DNA from: an uncultured Paracoccaceae bacterium | Lineage (GTDB): Bacteria; Pseudomonadota; Alphaproteobacteria; Rhodobacterales; Rhodobacteraceae | Direction: 5' to 3' | DNA: 64,000 bases | Assembly: GCA_947495295.1 (NCBI GenBank) | Contig: CANLYJ010000002.1 | Span: 744,001-808,000, forward strand | Shown here: positions 8,859-16,255 of the stretch, piece by piece | Position numbering within the stretch: position 1 is the first letter of the stretch | Layout of the letters: each line of letters opens with the position of its first letter | Program-made: the position numbers and the translations under genes | The notes under the pieces: model-generated | Database searches by the model: none | What the model was told of the DNA's origin: nothing | Seen by the model: the letters and a program-made list of their open reading frames with translations, nothing else

Positions 8859-8881
8859 AAAAAATCTGTGACAGATTTTTT
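8859..8881 (-). terminator. Intrinsic terminator after apt
   Basis: AAAAAATCTGT (8859-8869) and ACAGATTTTTT (8871-8881) form a perfect palindrome 5 bp past the apt stop. Read on the minus strand it ends in a T tract. It shares its core AAAAATCTG with the terminator at 8788-8812 on the convergent gene. Confidence 0.8.
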
Positions 8882-8886
8882 CCATG

Positions 8887-9417
8887 TCAGTCCCCGTCAA
8901 ACGCGCAAAGCGCGTGGACATTCATATCCAAGGCTTCCAGCTTCTTGCGCCCGCCCAGATCCGGCAGGTCGATCACAAATGCACAGCCTATCACCTCGGC
9001 CCCCATCCGCTCGATCAGTTTGATACCGGCCTCTGCCGTACCACCGGTAGCCAGCAAGTCATCGACCAGCAGGATTTTTTCACCCGGCTGCAGCGCGTCG
9101 TCATGCACTTCCATGATCGCTTCACCATATTCGAGTGTGTAGCTCTGCTCGATCGTTTTGCCGGGCAGCTTGCCTTTTTTGCGGATCGGCACAAAACCGA
9201 CCGATAACTGATGTGCGATGGCCCCGCCAAGGATGAAACCCCGCGCCTCCAACCCCACCACTTTGTCGATGGGCTGGCCCGCATAGGGGTGGAGCAATTG
9301 ATCGATGGCAATCCGAAACCCGCGCGGATCACTGAAGAGCGTGGTCACGTCCCGGAACATGATCCCTTCATGCGGGAAATCGGGGATTGTGCGGATGTAG
9401 TCTTGGACAGTTTTCAT
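8887..9417 (-). CDS. apt: Adenine phosphoribosyltransferase
   Basis: 176 residues, full length for Apt. It makes AMP from adenine and PRPP. The PRPP-binding motif [13 protein letters not shown] is at about residues 115-127, and [10 protein letters not shown] and the flexible-loop region [10 protein letters not shown] are present. It starts 10 bp after the stop of mtnP on the same strand, so the two form an operon: MtnP releases adenine from methylthioadenosine and Apt salvages it. A hairpin terminator follows. Identification is firm. Confidence 0.97.
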   Translation of the reverse strand: MKTVQDYIRTIPDFPHEGIMFRDVTTLFSDPRGFRIAIDQLLHPYAGQPIDKVVGLEARGFILGGAIAHQLSVGFVPIRKKGKLPGKTIEQSYTLEYGEAIMEVHDDALQPGEKILLVDDLLATGGTAEAGIKLIERMGAEVIGCAFVIDLPDLGGRKKLEALDMNVHALCAFDGD

Positions 9418-9427
9418 GGGTTACCTT

Positions 9428-10294
9428 CTAAAGAACGCGGCCAGCAACGGCGTCGAGTTTGGAGATCAGGGCAGGGTCCCGTTGATCGGGGGCGGTCATC
9501 AGCGCGTATTCCAGCGCCCGATCACAGCCATGCGGGCAGGGTGCGCGGTCAGGCCCCAGAAAGGCAGGCAGGCGGCTGACAAGGTCTTGCGCTTTTGTCC
9601 CGTTGCCTTGCAATGTCTTGATCACGTCGCTGACATCAACCGCCCCGTGATCAGGGTGCCAGCTGTCATAATCAGTGACCATGGCGATGGAGGCGTAGCA
9701 AATCTCGGCCTCGCGGGCGAGTTTCGCCTCGGGCATGTTCGTCATGCCGATCACGTGACAGCCCCATGCGCGGTAAAGCTTGCTTTCGGCCTGTGACGAA
9801 AATTGCGGTCCTTCCATAGCCAGATAAGTTCCGCCCCGATGCACGGTAATCCCGGCGTCGCGCCCTGCCGTTTCGCAGGCATCTGACAGCCGTTCACACG
9901 TCGGGTGGGCGACACTGACATGGGCCACACAGCCGGTCCCGAAGAATGATTTTTCGCGGGCAAACGTCCGGTCGATGAATTGATCGACAATAACGAAATC
10001 ACCCGGCGCCATGTCTTCGCGAAATGATCCGCAGGCGCTGACGCTGATGATATCGGTGACACCCAGCCGCTTCATCGCGTCGATATTCGCGCGGTAGGGC
10101 ACTGTTGTTGGTGAATGCACATGCCCACGCCCATGCCGGGGCAGGAAGGCCATGGGAACGCCTTGCAGTACCCCGGTCAGGATATCGTCGGATGGCGTGC
10201 CCCATGGGCTATCGACGCTGACCCATGCGGGGTCTTGCAACCCATCCATATTGTAGATGCCCGATCCGCCGATAATACCGATTTTGGTTTGCAT
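9428..10294 (-). CDS. mtnP: S-methyl-5'-thioadenosine phosphorylase
   Basis: 288 residues. It phosphorolyses methylthioadenosine to adenine and methylthioribose 1-phosphate. The nucleoside-phosphorylase family-2 signatures are IGIIGGSGIY at the N-terminus, FLPRHGRGH near residue 52, the phosphate/ribose segment YLAMEGPQFSS near 182 and MTNMPEAKLAREAEICYA (the start of that segment is GMTNMPEAKLAREAE). Adenine specificity of the MTAP group is expected from the MEGPQF and YDSW regions. It is upstream of, and co-transcribed with, apt. The gene faces away from the SulP gene, with 174 bp between starts. Confidence 0.95.
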   Translation of the reverse strand: MQTKIGIIGGSGIYNMDGLQDPAWVSVDSPWGTPSDDILTGVLQGVPMAFLPRHGRGHVHSPTTVPYRANIDAMKRLGVTDIISVSACGSFREDMAPGDFVIVDQFIDRTFAREKSFFGTGCVAHVSVAHPTCERLSDACETAGRDAGITVHRGGTYLAMEGPQFSSQAESKLYRAWGCHVIGMTNMPEAKLAREAEICYASIAMVTDYDSWHPDHGAVDVSDVIKTLQGNGTKAQDLVSRLPAFLGPDRAPCPHGCDRALEYALMTAPDQRDPALISKLDAVAGRVL

Positions 10295-10468
10295 GGGTTA
10301 CCTCGTCTTAACCAACATCAAGGACACTGGAGCGGAATGAAGGAAAAGTGAACCCTGCGTTCCGTGCCGATGCTGCAACAGGGGTGTTGGTGTCATTTGG
10401 TGGGGGTGACAAGTGTTGATTGGTCGTTTAGGGCAGCGCTAACAATTCCCCCGTTGACAGGAACTCTT

Positions 10469-12091
10469 ATGGCCCGCGCACTCTTGGCGAGTTTCGCTGA
10501 AAATCTTTCGCTTCGCGATCCCGACGCACCACTGACACCCGGTCAATTGCGGGTCGAGGTGCTGTCTGGTTTGACAGTGGCCCTTGCGCTGGTGCCCGAA
10601 GCAGTTGCCTTTGCCTTTGTCGCTGGGGTGGAGCCGTTGGTTGGGCTTTATGCGGCCTTTATCGTGGGGCTGATCACGGCGATCTTTGGCGGCCGGCCGG
10701 GGATGATTTCGGGTGCGACCGGTGCTTTGGCCGTGGTGATGGTTTCGCTCGTGGCACAGCATGGCGTGGAATACCTGTTTGCGACCGTCGTCTTGATGGG
10801 GCTGATCCAGCTTGTTGTCGGGGTCATGCGTTGGGGTAAGTTCATCCGGCTTGTGCCGCATCCGGTGATGCTGGGCTTTGTGAACGGGCTGGCAATTGTG
10901 ATTTTCCTGGCACAGCTGGGCCAGTTTCAGGTGCCCGGATCGGCCCATGGCGGCGGACACGGGATGGCCAATGGTGAATGGCTGACCGGTTGGCCGCTTT
11001 ATTTGATGCTGGGGCTGGTTGGGCTGACTATGCTGATCATCTGGGCGATGCCCAAGATTACCAATGCGGTGCCGGCGCCACTGGCGGGCATCGCGATTGT
11101 GGCGGCGATTGTGATCGGCTTTGGCCTTGATGTCCCCTTGGTGGGTGATCTGGCCAGTATCGAAGGTGGCCTGCCGCCGCTCCACATTCCTAACGTGCCG
11201 CTGACATGGGAAACCTTTGAAATTATTCTGCCTTATGCGCTGATCCTTGCGGCGATTGGCCTGATTGAAAGCTTGCTGACCCTGAATCTGGTGGGGGAAA
11301 TGACGGGCAAGCGTGGCGGGGCCAGCAAGGAATGTCTGGCCCAGGGTGCTGCCAATACTGTCACTGGTTTTTTTGGTGGTATGGGCGGTTGCGCGATGAT
11401 CGGCCAGTCGATGATCAACGTCAAATCCGGTGGTCGTACACGTGTGGCGGGGATTGCGGCCGCGCTGTTTCTGCTGGCCTTTATCCTGTTTGCCAGCGGG
11501 TTGATTGAACAAATTCCACTGGCCGCGCTGGTGGGTGTGATGTTCATGGTCGTGATCGGGACCTTCGCCTGGAATTCCTTGCGTATCCTGCGCAAGGTGC
11601 CCCGGACCGATGCGTTTGTGACCATTCTGGTGACGATTGTAACCGTGGCGACCGATCTGGCGACCGCTGTTGTCGTTGGCGTCATCGTCTCGGCGCTGGC
11701 CTATGCCTGGAGCAACGCAACCCGCATTCACGCTATCAAACGCGAAAGCCGGACAGAGGCGGGGGCGCAGGTTTACGAAATCCAGGGGCCGCTGTTCTTC
11801 GGATCTACTGACGGGTTCATGGAAATCTTTGATGTCGCAAGTGACCCCGATGTGGTGATTGTGGATTTTGCGGCCAGCCGTGTGGCTGACCAATCCGCGC
11901 TGCAAGCGATCGAGGCTGTTGCCCAAAGGTATGAAGAGGCAGGCAAGATCATTCAACTACGCCACCTGAGCCGCGATTGCCATGAATTGCTGTCCAAGGC
12001 CGGGCACCTGATGGTCGATAGTGATGATGACCCTGATTACGCGTTGGCGGTCGACTATAGCGTAAAAACGGGGATCATCGGCGGCCACTGA
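10469..12091 (+). CDS. SulP-family anion transporter with STAS domain
   Basis: 540 residues from the ATG at 10469, chosen for the AGGA at 10458-10461; the frame is open to 10364 but the extra residues look unrelated. The membrane domain begins with the SulP signature LTVALALVPEAVAFAFVAG and contains about 11-12 hydrophobic segments. A C-terminal cytosolic STAS domain (about residues 440-535) has VVIVDFAASRVADQSAL. SulP proteins carry sulfate, bicarbonate or dicarboxylates; the His/Gly-rich loop SAHGGGHGMANGE is unusual but does not reveal the substrate. It is monocistronic or read with the small gene downstream. Confidence 0.9.
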   Translation: MARALLASFAENLSLRDPDAPLTPGQLRVEVLSGLTVALALVPEAVAFAFVAGVEPLVGLYAAFIVGLITAIFGGRPGMISGATGALAVVMVSLVAQHGVEYLFATVVLMGLIQLVVGVMRWGKFIRLVPHPVMLGFVNGLAIVIFLAQLGQFQVPGSAHGGGHGMANGEWLTGWPLYLMLGLVGLTMLIIWAMPKITNAVPAPLAGIAIVAAIVIGFGLDVPLVGDLASIEGGLPPLHIPNVPLTWETFEIILPYALILAAIGLIESLLTLNLVGEMTGKRGGASKECLAQGAANTVTGFFGGMGGCAMIGQSMINVKSGGRTRVAGIAAALFLLAFILFASGLIEQIPLAALVGVMFMVVIGTFAWNSLRILRKVPRTDAFVTILVTIVTVATDLATAVVVGVIVSALAYAWSNATRIHAIKRESRTEAGAQVYEIQGPLFFGSTDGFMEIFDVASDPDVVIVDFAASRVADQSALQAIEAVAQRYEEAGKIIQLRHLSRDCHELLSKAGHLMVDSDDDPDYALAVDYSVKTGIIGGH

Positions 12092-12174
12092 TCCTTGAAC
12101 AGATGGCCGATTTTGGATAACTCTTGCGCATGTCACGCGCCGGGTTCACGGCGGACATTTCCAAGAGAACAAAT

Positions 12175-12420
12175 ATGAGATTGATGGATTTTGCTGCTTA
12201 TGAGCAGCAATTGAAATGGACGGCACTGGTGCTGGGTGTGTGCAGCACCGTGTCCGTTGTGCAGGGCTGGCAGTTGCTGGCGATGCTGTTCAGCCTGCCT
12301 TTTTGCCTGATCTGGATGTATTGCGGCTGGCTGCATGGCGAACGCCAGCTGAAATATATCAATATGCTATTTGCGGCACTTTATATTTATGGTTTGGGGC
12401 GCTACGCGCTTATCGCCTAA
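12175..12420 (+). CDS. Small membrane protein
   Basis: 81 residues from the ATG at 12175; the frame is open to 12124, but the ATG at 12175 places a short hydrophilic head (MRLMDFAAYEQQ) before the first hydrophobic stretch. Three hydrophobic segments are visible: residues 14-30, 32-46 and about 62-76. The sequence CGWLHGERQLKYINMLF is a cytosolic or interfacial loop. I do not recognise the family. It follows the SulP gene by 83 bp in the same direction, so read-through is possible. Confidence 0.6.
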   Translation: MRLMDFAAYEQQLKWTALVLGVCSTVSVVQGWQLLAMLFSLPFCLIWMYCGWLHGERQLKYINMLFAALYIYGLGRYALIA

Positions 12421-12625
12421 AGTGAAACGTCGCGCATTTTTGGCATGATGCGGAGAAATTTCTAAACCCAATTAATGCGCCGCATCACGCAATACTGACA
12501 CAGACCAGCCATCCAGCGTACGGGCTCGCATGACCCATTAGCGGAAAAGTGTGAATTCGCTGCACCCTCGCCAATGTCCGCATTGCCAGTTGCGGCACGT
12601 GCCGTCCCGACCTTTCGCAAGTTCG

Positions 12626-13390
12626 TCAGGCCAGCTGATAGAGGATCGGTATTGCCGCAGTGTTGTTATGCTCAAAATTATCCAAAACGAATGGCTTGAA
12701 TGACCTGTTGAACAATAGAGCCGGCAAGATGTCGCGAAGACGGTCCCAGCGACAGTGGTTGATAATTGTGTAGGGTACCTTGGTCGCCTCGTCAGGGAGT
12801 AGAACAGTGGAATTGTCGAGGCCGGTCTGGTCCTGGAACCAACCTGCGGTGTAGTTCCAGACTTGCAGGTTGACGCTCAGACTATCCGCGTAGAAATAGT
12901 TGAACAAGAAAACACCGTCAGCGGCGTGATTGACGGGGCCGATTCTGCGTGTGTTGGACGCGGCAATATTCATCACACTGTGTGACTTTTCCTTGGTTTC
13001 CGCCAGGATTGCGGCCCATTCAGGCGTGTTTTGGAAGTCTTTCGCCGCTTGGACGGTCTTGAACTCTACCAACATCACAACGTCAAACCGCGCAATTTTG
13101 ACGTTGGGGCGCTTTTTCAGGAACGCTCCCCGCCCGGGGGGGATGATCAGGGCTTTAAAGACTGTTGCGTCCAAGACATCATCATTTGCAGCCCAATTCC
13201 GCGCCAATGTCTTGAGCGTACTTAACAATCGTTTCTTGCGACCACTCTCGACGAAAAAACCTATCGGCGGGCGGTGATCAATCTCCATTGCAAGCAGGAG
13301 GTAACCAGATTGAACTGGTTCCATTAATGATACTTCCGGGAATTTGTTCTTTGGGCCAACGATTTGGAGTGGTTTATCCCGCTCGGTCAT
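12626..13390 (-). CDS. Conserved protein of unknown function, in an operon with a TetR regulator
   Basis: 254 residues, no signal peptide or membrane segment. The alternation of strands and helices around RFDVVMLVEFKTVQAAKDFQ and WAAILAETKEK resembles a dimeric alpha+beta barrel unit, with a second similar unit near LFNYFYADSLSVNLQVWNYT, but this is only a structural guess. It overlaps the tetR gene by 4 bp (13387-13390), so the two are one transcript. Ligand sensing or removal of the compound detected by TetR would fit. The codon use is less GC-rich than its neighbours, which hints at acquired DNA. Confidence 0.6.
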   Translation of the reverse strand: MTERDKPLQIVGPKNKFPEVSLMEPVQSGYLLLAMEIDHRPPIGFFVESGRKKRLLSTLKTLARNWAANDDVLDATVFKALIIPPGRGAFLKKRPNVKIARFDVVMLVEFKTVQAAKDFQNTPEWAAILAETKEKSHSVMNIAASNTRRIGPVNHAADGVFLFNYFYADSLSVNLQVWNYTAGWFQDQTGLDNSTVLLPDEATKVPYTIINHCRWDRLRDILPALLFNRSFKPFVLDNFEHNNTAAIPILYQLA

Positions 13391-14025
13391 TTTACTTGGC
13401 TCCCCGATTTTGTGAGGCTTTGTGCAATGAGTTCCAAATGGGCTTTGGCTAGCTTTGTGGCATGCGCTATGTCAGCACTGGATGCGTCGCCGTGCAAATA
13501 AGTGATGCGAAGTCCGGCGAGTGGCCCAATGACCTGCCATATTGCGACTTCAACTGAGATATCGCCGCGCAATTCTCCCTGTGCTTGCCAACTTTCAAAA
13601 ACCGGCCGCAATCGTGTGGATACATCCTGCAGCATATTGCCGAGCCCATCTGGCCCCATCCGCAAAACGAGTGAAGCAAACGCTCTTGCGCGGGGCGTCG
13701 ACCAGGTTGCAATAATTTTACCAAACATATCCGGCAGCGCGATTTGCATCGGGGTTTCCTTGGACGCTGAATCAACGCCTGCGTTTGCCAGCAGATCAGG
13801 TCCAGCCAGTCTCAAAAGGGCCTCAAATATCTCTTTCTTGCTTTTGAAGTGAGCGTAGAGAGCGGGATCGCTCACGCCGACCTTTGCTGCAATCTGACGT
13901 ACCGTTGCGCCATCGAAACCACGCTCAGAAAAGGCCTCTAATGCAGCATCGAGGATACGGTCTCGTGTAACTGGTCGAACAGAAAGCGGCGGACGACCGC
14001 GCTTTGGTTTTGGTGAATCAATCAT
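13387..14025 (-). CDS. TetR-family transcriptional regulator
   Basis: 212 residues. The N-terminal helix-turn-helix is textbook TetR: RDRILDAALEAFSERGFDGA followed by VRQIAAKVGVSDPALYAHFK, preceded by a basic arm (PKPKRGRPPL). The C-terminal ligand domain (about residues 80-205) looks like TetR_C-type helices. It is the first gene of a two-gene unit with the unknown protein at 12626-13390. An AT-rich dyad just upstream is a good candidate for autoregulation. The ligand is unknown. Confidence 0.9.
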   Translation of the reverse strand: MIDSPKPKRGRPPLSVRPVTRDRILDAALEAFSERGFDGATVRQIAAKVGVSDPALYAHFKSKKEIFEALLRLAGPDLLANAGVDSASKETPMQIALPDMFGKIIATWSTPRARAFASLVLRMGPDGLGNMLQDVSTRLRPVFESWQAQGELRGDISVEVAIWQVIGPLAGLRITYLHGDASSADIAHATKLAKAHLELIAQSLTKSGSQVK

Positions 14026-14028
14026 TTT

Positions 14029-14052
14029 ATTAAATTAGCGCTTATTAATTTA
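14029..14052. promoter_or_regulatory. Candidate TetR operator
   Basis: An AT-rich dyad lies 5-27 bp before the tetR start. TAAATTA (14031-14037) and TAATTTA (14046-14052) are exact reverse complements, 8 bp apart, and AGCGCT (14037-14042) is palindromic. The position and symmetry suit an operator overlapping the tetR promoter. Binding is inferred. Confidence 0.45.
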
Positions 14053-14220
14053 TTATACAAGCCCATGCGCTCGACGTTCGTTTCTCCAAAATCAGAGACA
14101 GCCAAGACCTTCAGACAGCCTGCAGCATCGGTTACGTCGGGCGCATTTCGAGACTTTTGCCGCGATTAGCAGGAAGGTCGGTTATGCCGATGTTCCTGAA
14201 TTCGGGTCAGTTTGTGTTGT

Positions 14221-14244
14221 GAACGTCAAAGTTATCTGACGTTC
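14221..14244 (-). terminator. Hairpin after the flavin reductase gene
   Basis: GAACGTCA (14221-14228) and TGACGTTC (14237-14244) are perfect arms with an 8-nt loop, 5 bp beyond the stop at 14250 of the minus-strand flavin reductase gene. No strong T tract follows, so termination may be weak. The rest of the gap 14053-14220 shows no gene that I can support. Confidence 0.45.
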
Positions 14245-14249
14245 CACAC

Positions 14250-14855
14250 TTAATCGTCAGGGCGCTGTAGGCTGAACACCTCGCGGATCACGGAATAGTC
14301 GCGATATCCCAAACGGGTCAGCGGGTTGAATGTGGTCACGTCGAATTTGCCATCCACGATGCAATTGTCGCGCAGATGGATGCCGGTGACCTCTCCGAAA
14401 ACGGTGAAATTCGCTTCGCCTGGCAGTTGAACGATCTGGGTCAGCTTGCATTCCAGCGTGGCCGGGGCGTTGGCGACCCGCGGGCAATTGATGGTTTCGC
14501 AGTCCAGCTTTTCAACACCCGCCAGCGTGAATTCATCGGTTTCCCGTTCCCATGGGCCGGAGGTTTTATTCATGATGTCGCGCGCCGTGTATTCGACGAT
14601 GTTGACCGCGAAAACGCCGGTGTCGCGGATGTTGCTAACGCTATCTTTCGTGCCGTCCCGGTCGGGTTTGGCACTGGTCGACGCGAACATGACCTGCGGT
14701 GGTACGTAAGCCACAGCATTGAAAAAGGAATAGGGTGCCAGATTGTCCTGCCCATCCGCCCCGCGGGTGGCGATCCAGCCAATCGGGCGCGGTGAGATCA
14801 GGGCGTTGAATGGATTATGCGGCAAGCCATGGCCATTTTTGGGTTCGTAAAACAT
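14250..14855 (-). CDS. Flavin reductase-like FMN-binding split-barrel protein
   Basis: 201 residues from the ATG at 14855, which has AAAAGG 8 bases upstream; the frame is open to 14927 but that part lacks a ribosome-binding site. Flavin-reductase-domain motifs are ISPRPIGWIATRGADG and LAPYSFFNAV near the N-terminus and the segment GVFAVNIV. These proteins bind FMN and reduce flavin or a quinone-like substrate with NAD(P)H, often for a partner monooxygenase. No monooxygenase is adjacent. It is divergent from the GNAT gene, with starts 71 bp apart. Confidence 0.85.
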   Translation of the reverse strand: MFYEPKNGHGLPHNPFNALISPRPIGWIATRGADGQDNLAPYSFFNAVAYVPPQVMFASTSAKPDRDGTKDSVSNIRDTGVFAVNIVEYTARDIMNKTSGPWERETDEFTLAGVEKLDCETINCPRVANAPATLECKLTQIVQLPGEANFTVFGEVTGIHLRDNCIVDGKFDVTTFNPLTRLGYRDYSVIREVFSLQRPDD

Positions 14856-14925
14856 CGGGTGACCTTTTCGTTCGGTTTGGCAAGGGGTAGCGTCCGCTTG
14901 AAGGTTTGGCCAGACGAAAGACAGC

Positions 14926-15426
14926 ATGCAGCAGACGGCGATGACCCTGGCCGAAGAAACGGCAGATGACTGGTGGGAGGTTGAGGCGCTTTACGACCTT
15001 TGCTTTGCGCCGGGCCGGTCGGCATTGTCATCCTATCGGCTGCGCGACAGGGTGCCCCCCATTGCAGAGCTTTGCCTGACGGCACGGGACCCGGACGGCA
15101 TTCTGGCCGGGGCTGTGCGCAACTGGCCTGTGCGCGTTGGCGGGGCTTTGACCGTGCTTCTTGGTCCCATTGCCGTGCATCCGACCCGGCAGGGCGAAGG
15201 GTTGGCATCGCTGCTCATGTCGCAATGTCTGGACGCCGCACGCACTGCCGGATGGGATCGGATTATGCTTGTCGGCGATGCGCCCTATTATGGGCGGTTT
15301 GGCTTTGCGCGGCTGGATCAGGTCATCATGCCGCCGCCTACGAACCCGGCACGGGTGCTGGGGCTGGCGCTGACGGGTGGCGCCTGGGACGGGGTAACAG
15401 GGCCTGTGACGGCCATGCATGATTGA
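14926..15426 (+). CDS. GNAT-family N-acetyltransferase
   Basis: 166 residues from ATG 14926 (an in-frame ATG at 14941 is also possible). The acetyl-CoA-binding motif A region is LLGPIAVHPTRQGEGLASLL, close to the Q/RxxGxG/A pattern. It continues with MLVGDAPYYGRFGFARLD, typical of the YhbS-like group of GNATs. The acceptor is unknown. The last 8 bp overlap the EcsC-like gene, so the pair is probably translationally coupled. Confidence 0.9.
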   Translation: MQQTAMTLAEETADDWWEVEALYDLCFAPGRSALSSYRLRDRVPPIAELCLTARDPDGILAGAVRNWPVRVGGALTVLLGPIAVHPTRQGEGLASLLMSQCLDAARTAGWDRIMLVGDAPYYGRFGFARLDQVIMPPPTNPARVLGLALTGGAWDGVTGPVTAMHD

Positions 15427-16255
15427 AATCACGGTGCCCCGTGCCCATCTGTCACAGATGGATGATCAAGACCTTGAACTGAAAGAGATTAACCCCGCCA
15501 ACCCGCCGCAGCCATTAAGCGATGCGGCAAGGGCCGAGATTGAAGCTATCGCCATGCGCCAGCAAAGGGCCAATGGCGTCTTGATGAAGGCGATCAATTT
15601 TGTTGGTGGACAGGTCGAGGATGGGCTGAAGGTTTTGCCCAAATCCGTCCGCACGCAGTTGGATGATGTGGCCCGTAAGGCGTTGCAGCACAGCTACGAA
15701 GTTGCCAGCAAATCGCGCGGCGGTATCGGCGAAAAGGTTGGGTCTGATGGCATTCACAAGGCGCTAGGCGCGTTATCCGGTGCGGTCGGGGGGATCGGCG
15801 GTTTGCCCACTGCATTGGCCGAATTGCCCGTTGCGACGACTTTGATTTTCCGGGCGGTACAGAGCGTGGCCGCCACCCATGGCGAAGACCCGCTATCCGA
15901 AGAAACCCGGATGCAATGTCTGGCCGTTTTTGGTGCTGGCGGGCCGGGCGCGCAGGATGACGGTGTTGATACATCATTCATTGGCGCAAGGCTGAGCATT
16001 TCGGGCGCCGCCGTAAACGGGTTGATCCGCAAGGTCGCCCCGAAATTCGCAACGATCCTGTCGCAAAAACTGGCAGCCAAGGCTGTGCCCGTGCTGGGTG
16101 CGGCGGCCGGGGCGGGCACGAATTACGCTTTCTTAGACTACTACGTGTCCATCGCGCATGTGCATTTCGGATTGCGCAAACTGGCCCGTACCTATGGTGA
16201 AGATGCTGTGACGGAAGCGTTTCATCAGGCGCTTGTCACGGCAAAGCAGCCTTAG
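15419..16255 (+). CDS. EcsC-family protein
   Basis: 278 residues. The EcsC-family pattern covers most of the protein: a helical N-terminal half (ANGVLMKAINFVGGQVEDGL), a glycine-rich hydrophobic centre (GALSGAVGGIGGLPTALAEL) and the paired C-terminal stretch LAAKAVPVLGAAAGAGTNYA, then FLDYYVSIAHVHF. The glycine-rich hydrophobic parts suggest membrane association. EcsC was named from the Bacillus ecs transporter operon but its function is not known. The stop codon overlaps that of ptsP on the other strand. Confidence 0.85.
   Translation: MIEITVPRAHLSQMDDQDLELKEINPANPPQPLSDAARAEIEAIAMRQQRANGVLMKAINFVGGQVEDGLKVLPKSVRTQLDDVARKALQHSYEVASKSRGGIGEKVGSDGIHKALGALSGAVGGIGGLPTALAELPVATTLIFRAVQSVAATHGEDPLSEETRMQCLAVFGAGGPGAQDDGVDTSFIGARLSISGAAVNGLIRKVAPKFATILSQKLAAKAVPVLGAAAGAGTNYAFLDYYVSIAHVHFGLRKLARTYGEDAVTEAFHQALVTAKQP

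Noticed and set aside
10439..11956. A 505-codon open frame antisense to the SulP gene
   Set aside because: His/Gln/Arg-rich low-complexity product with no domain; the plus-strand SulP gene explains this as a shadow of GC-rich coding DNA.
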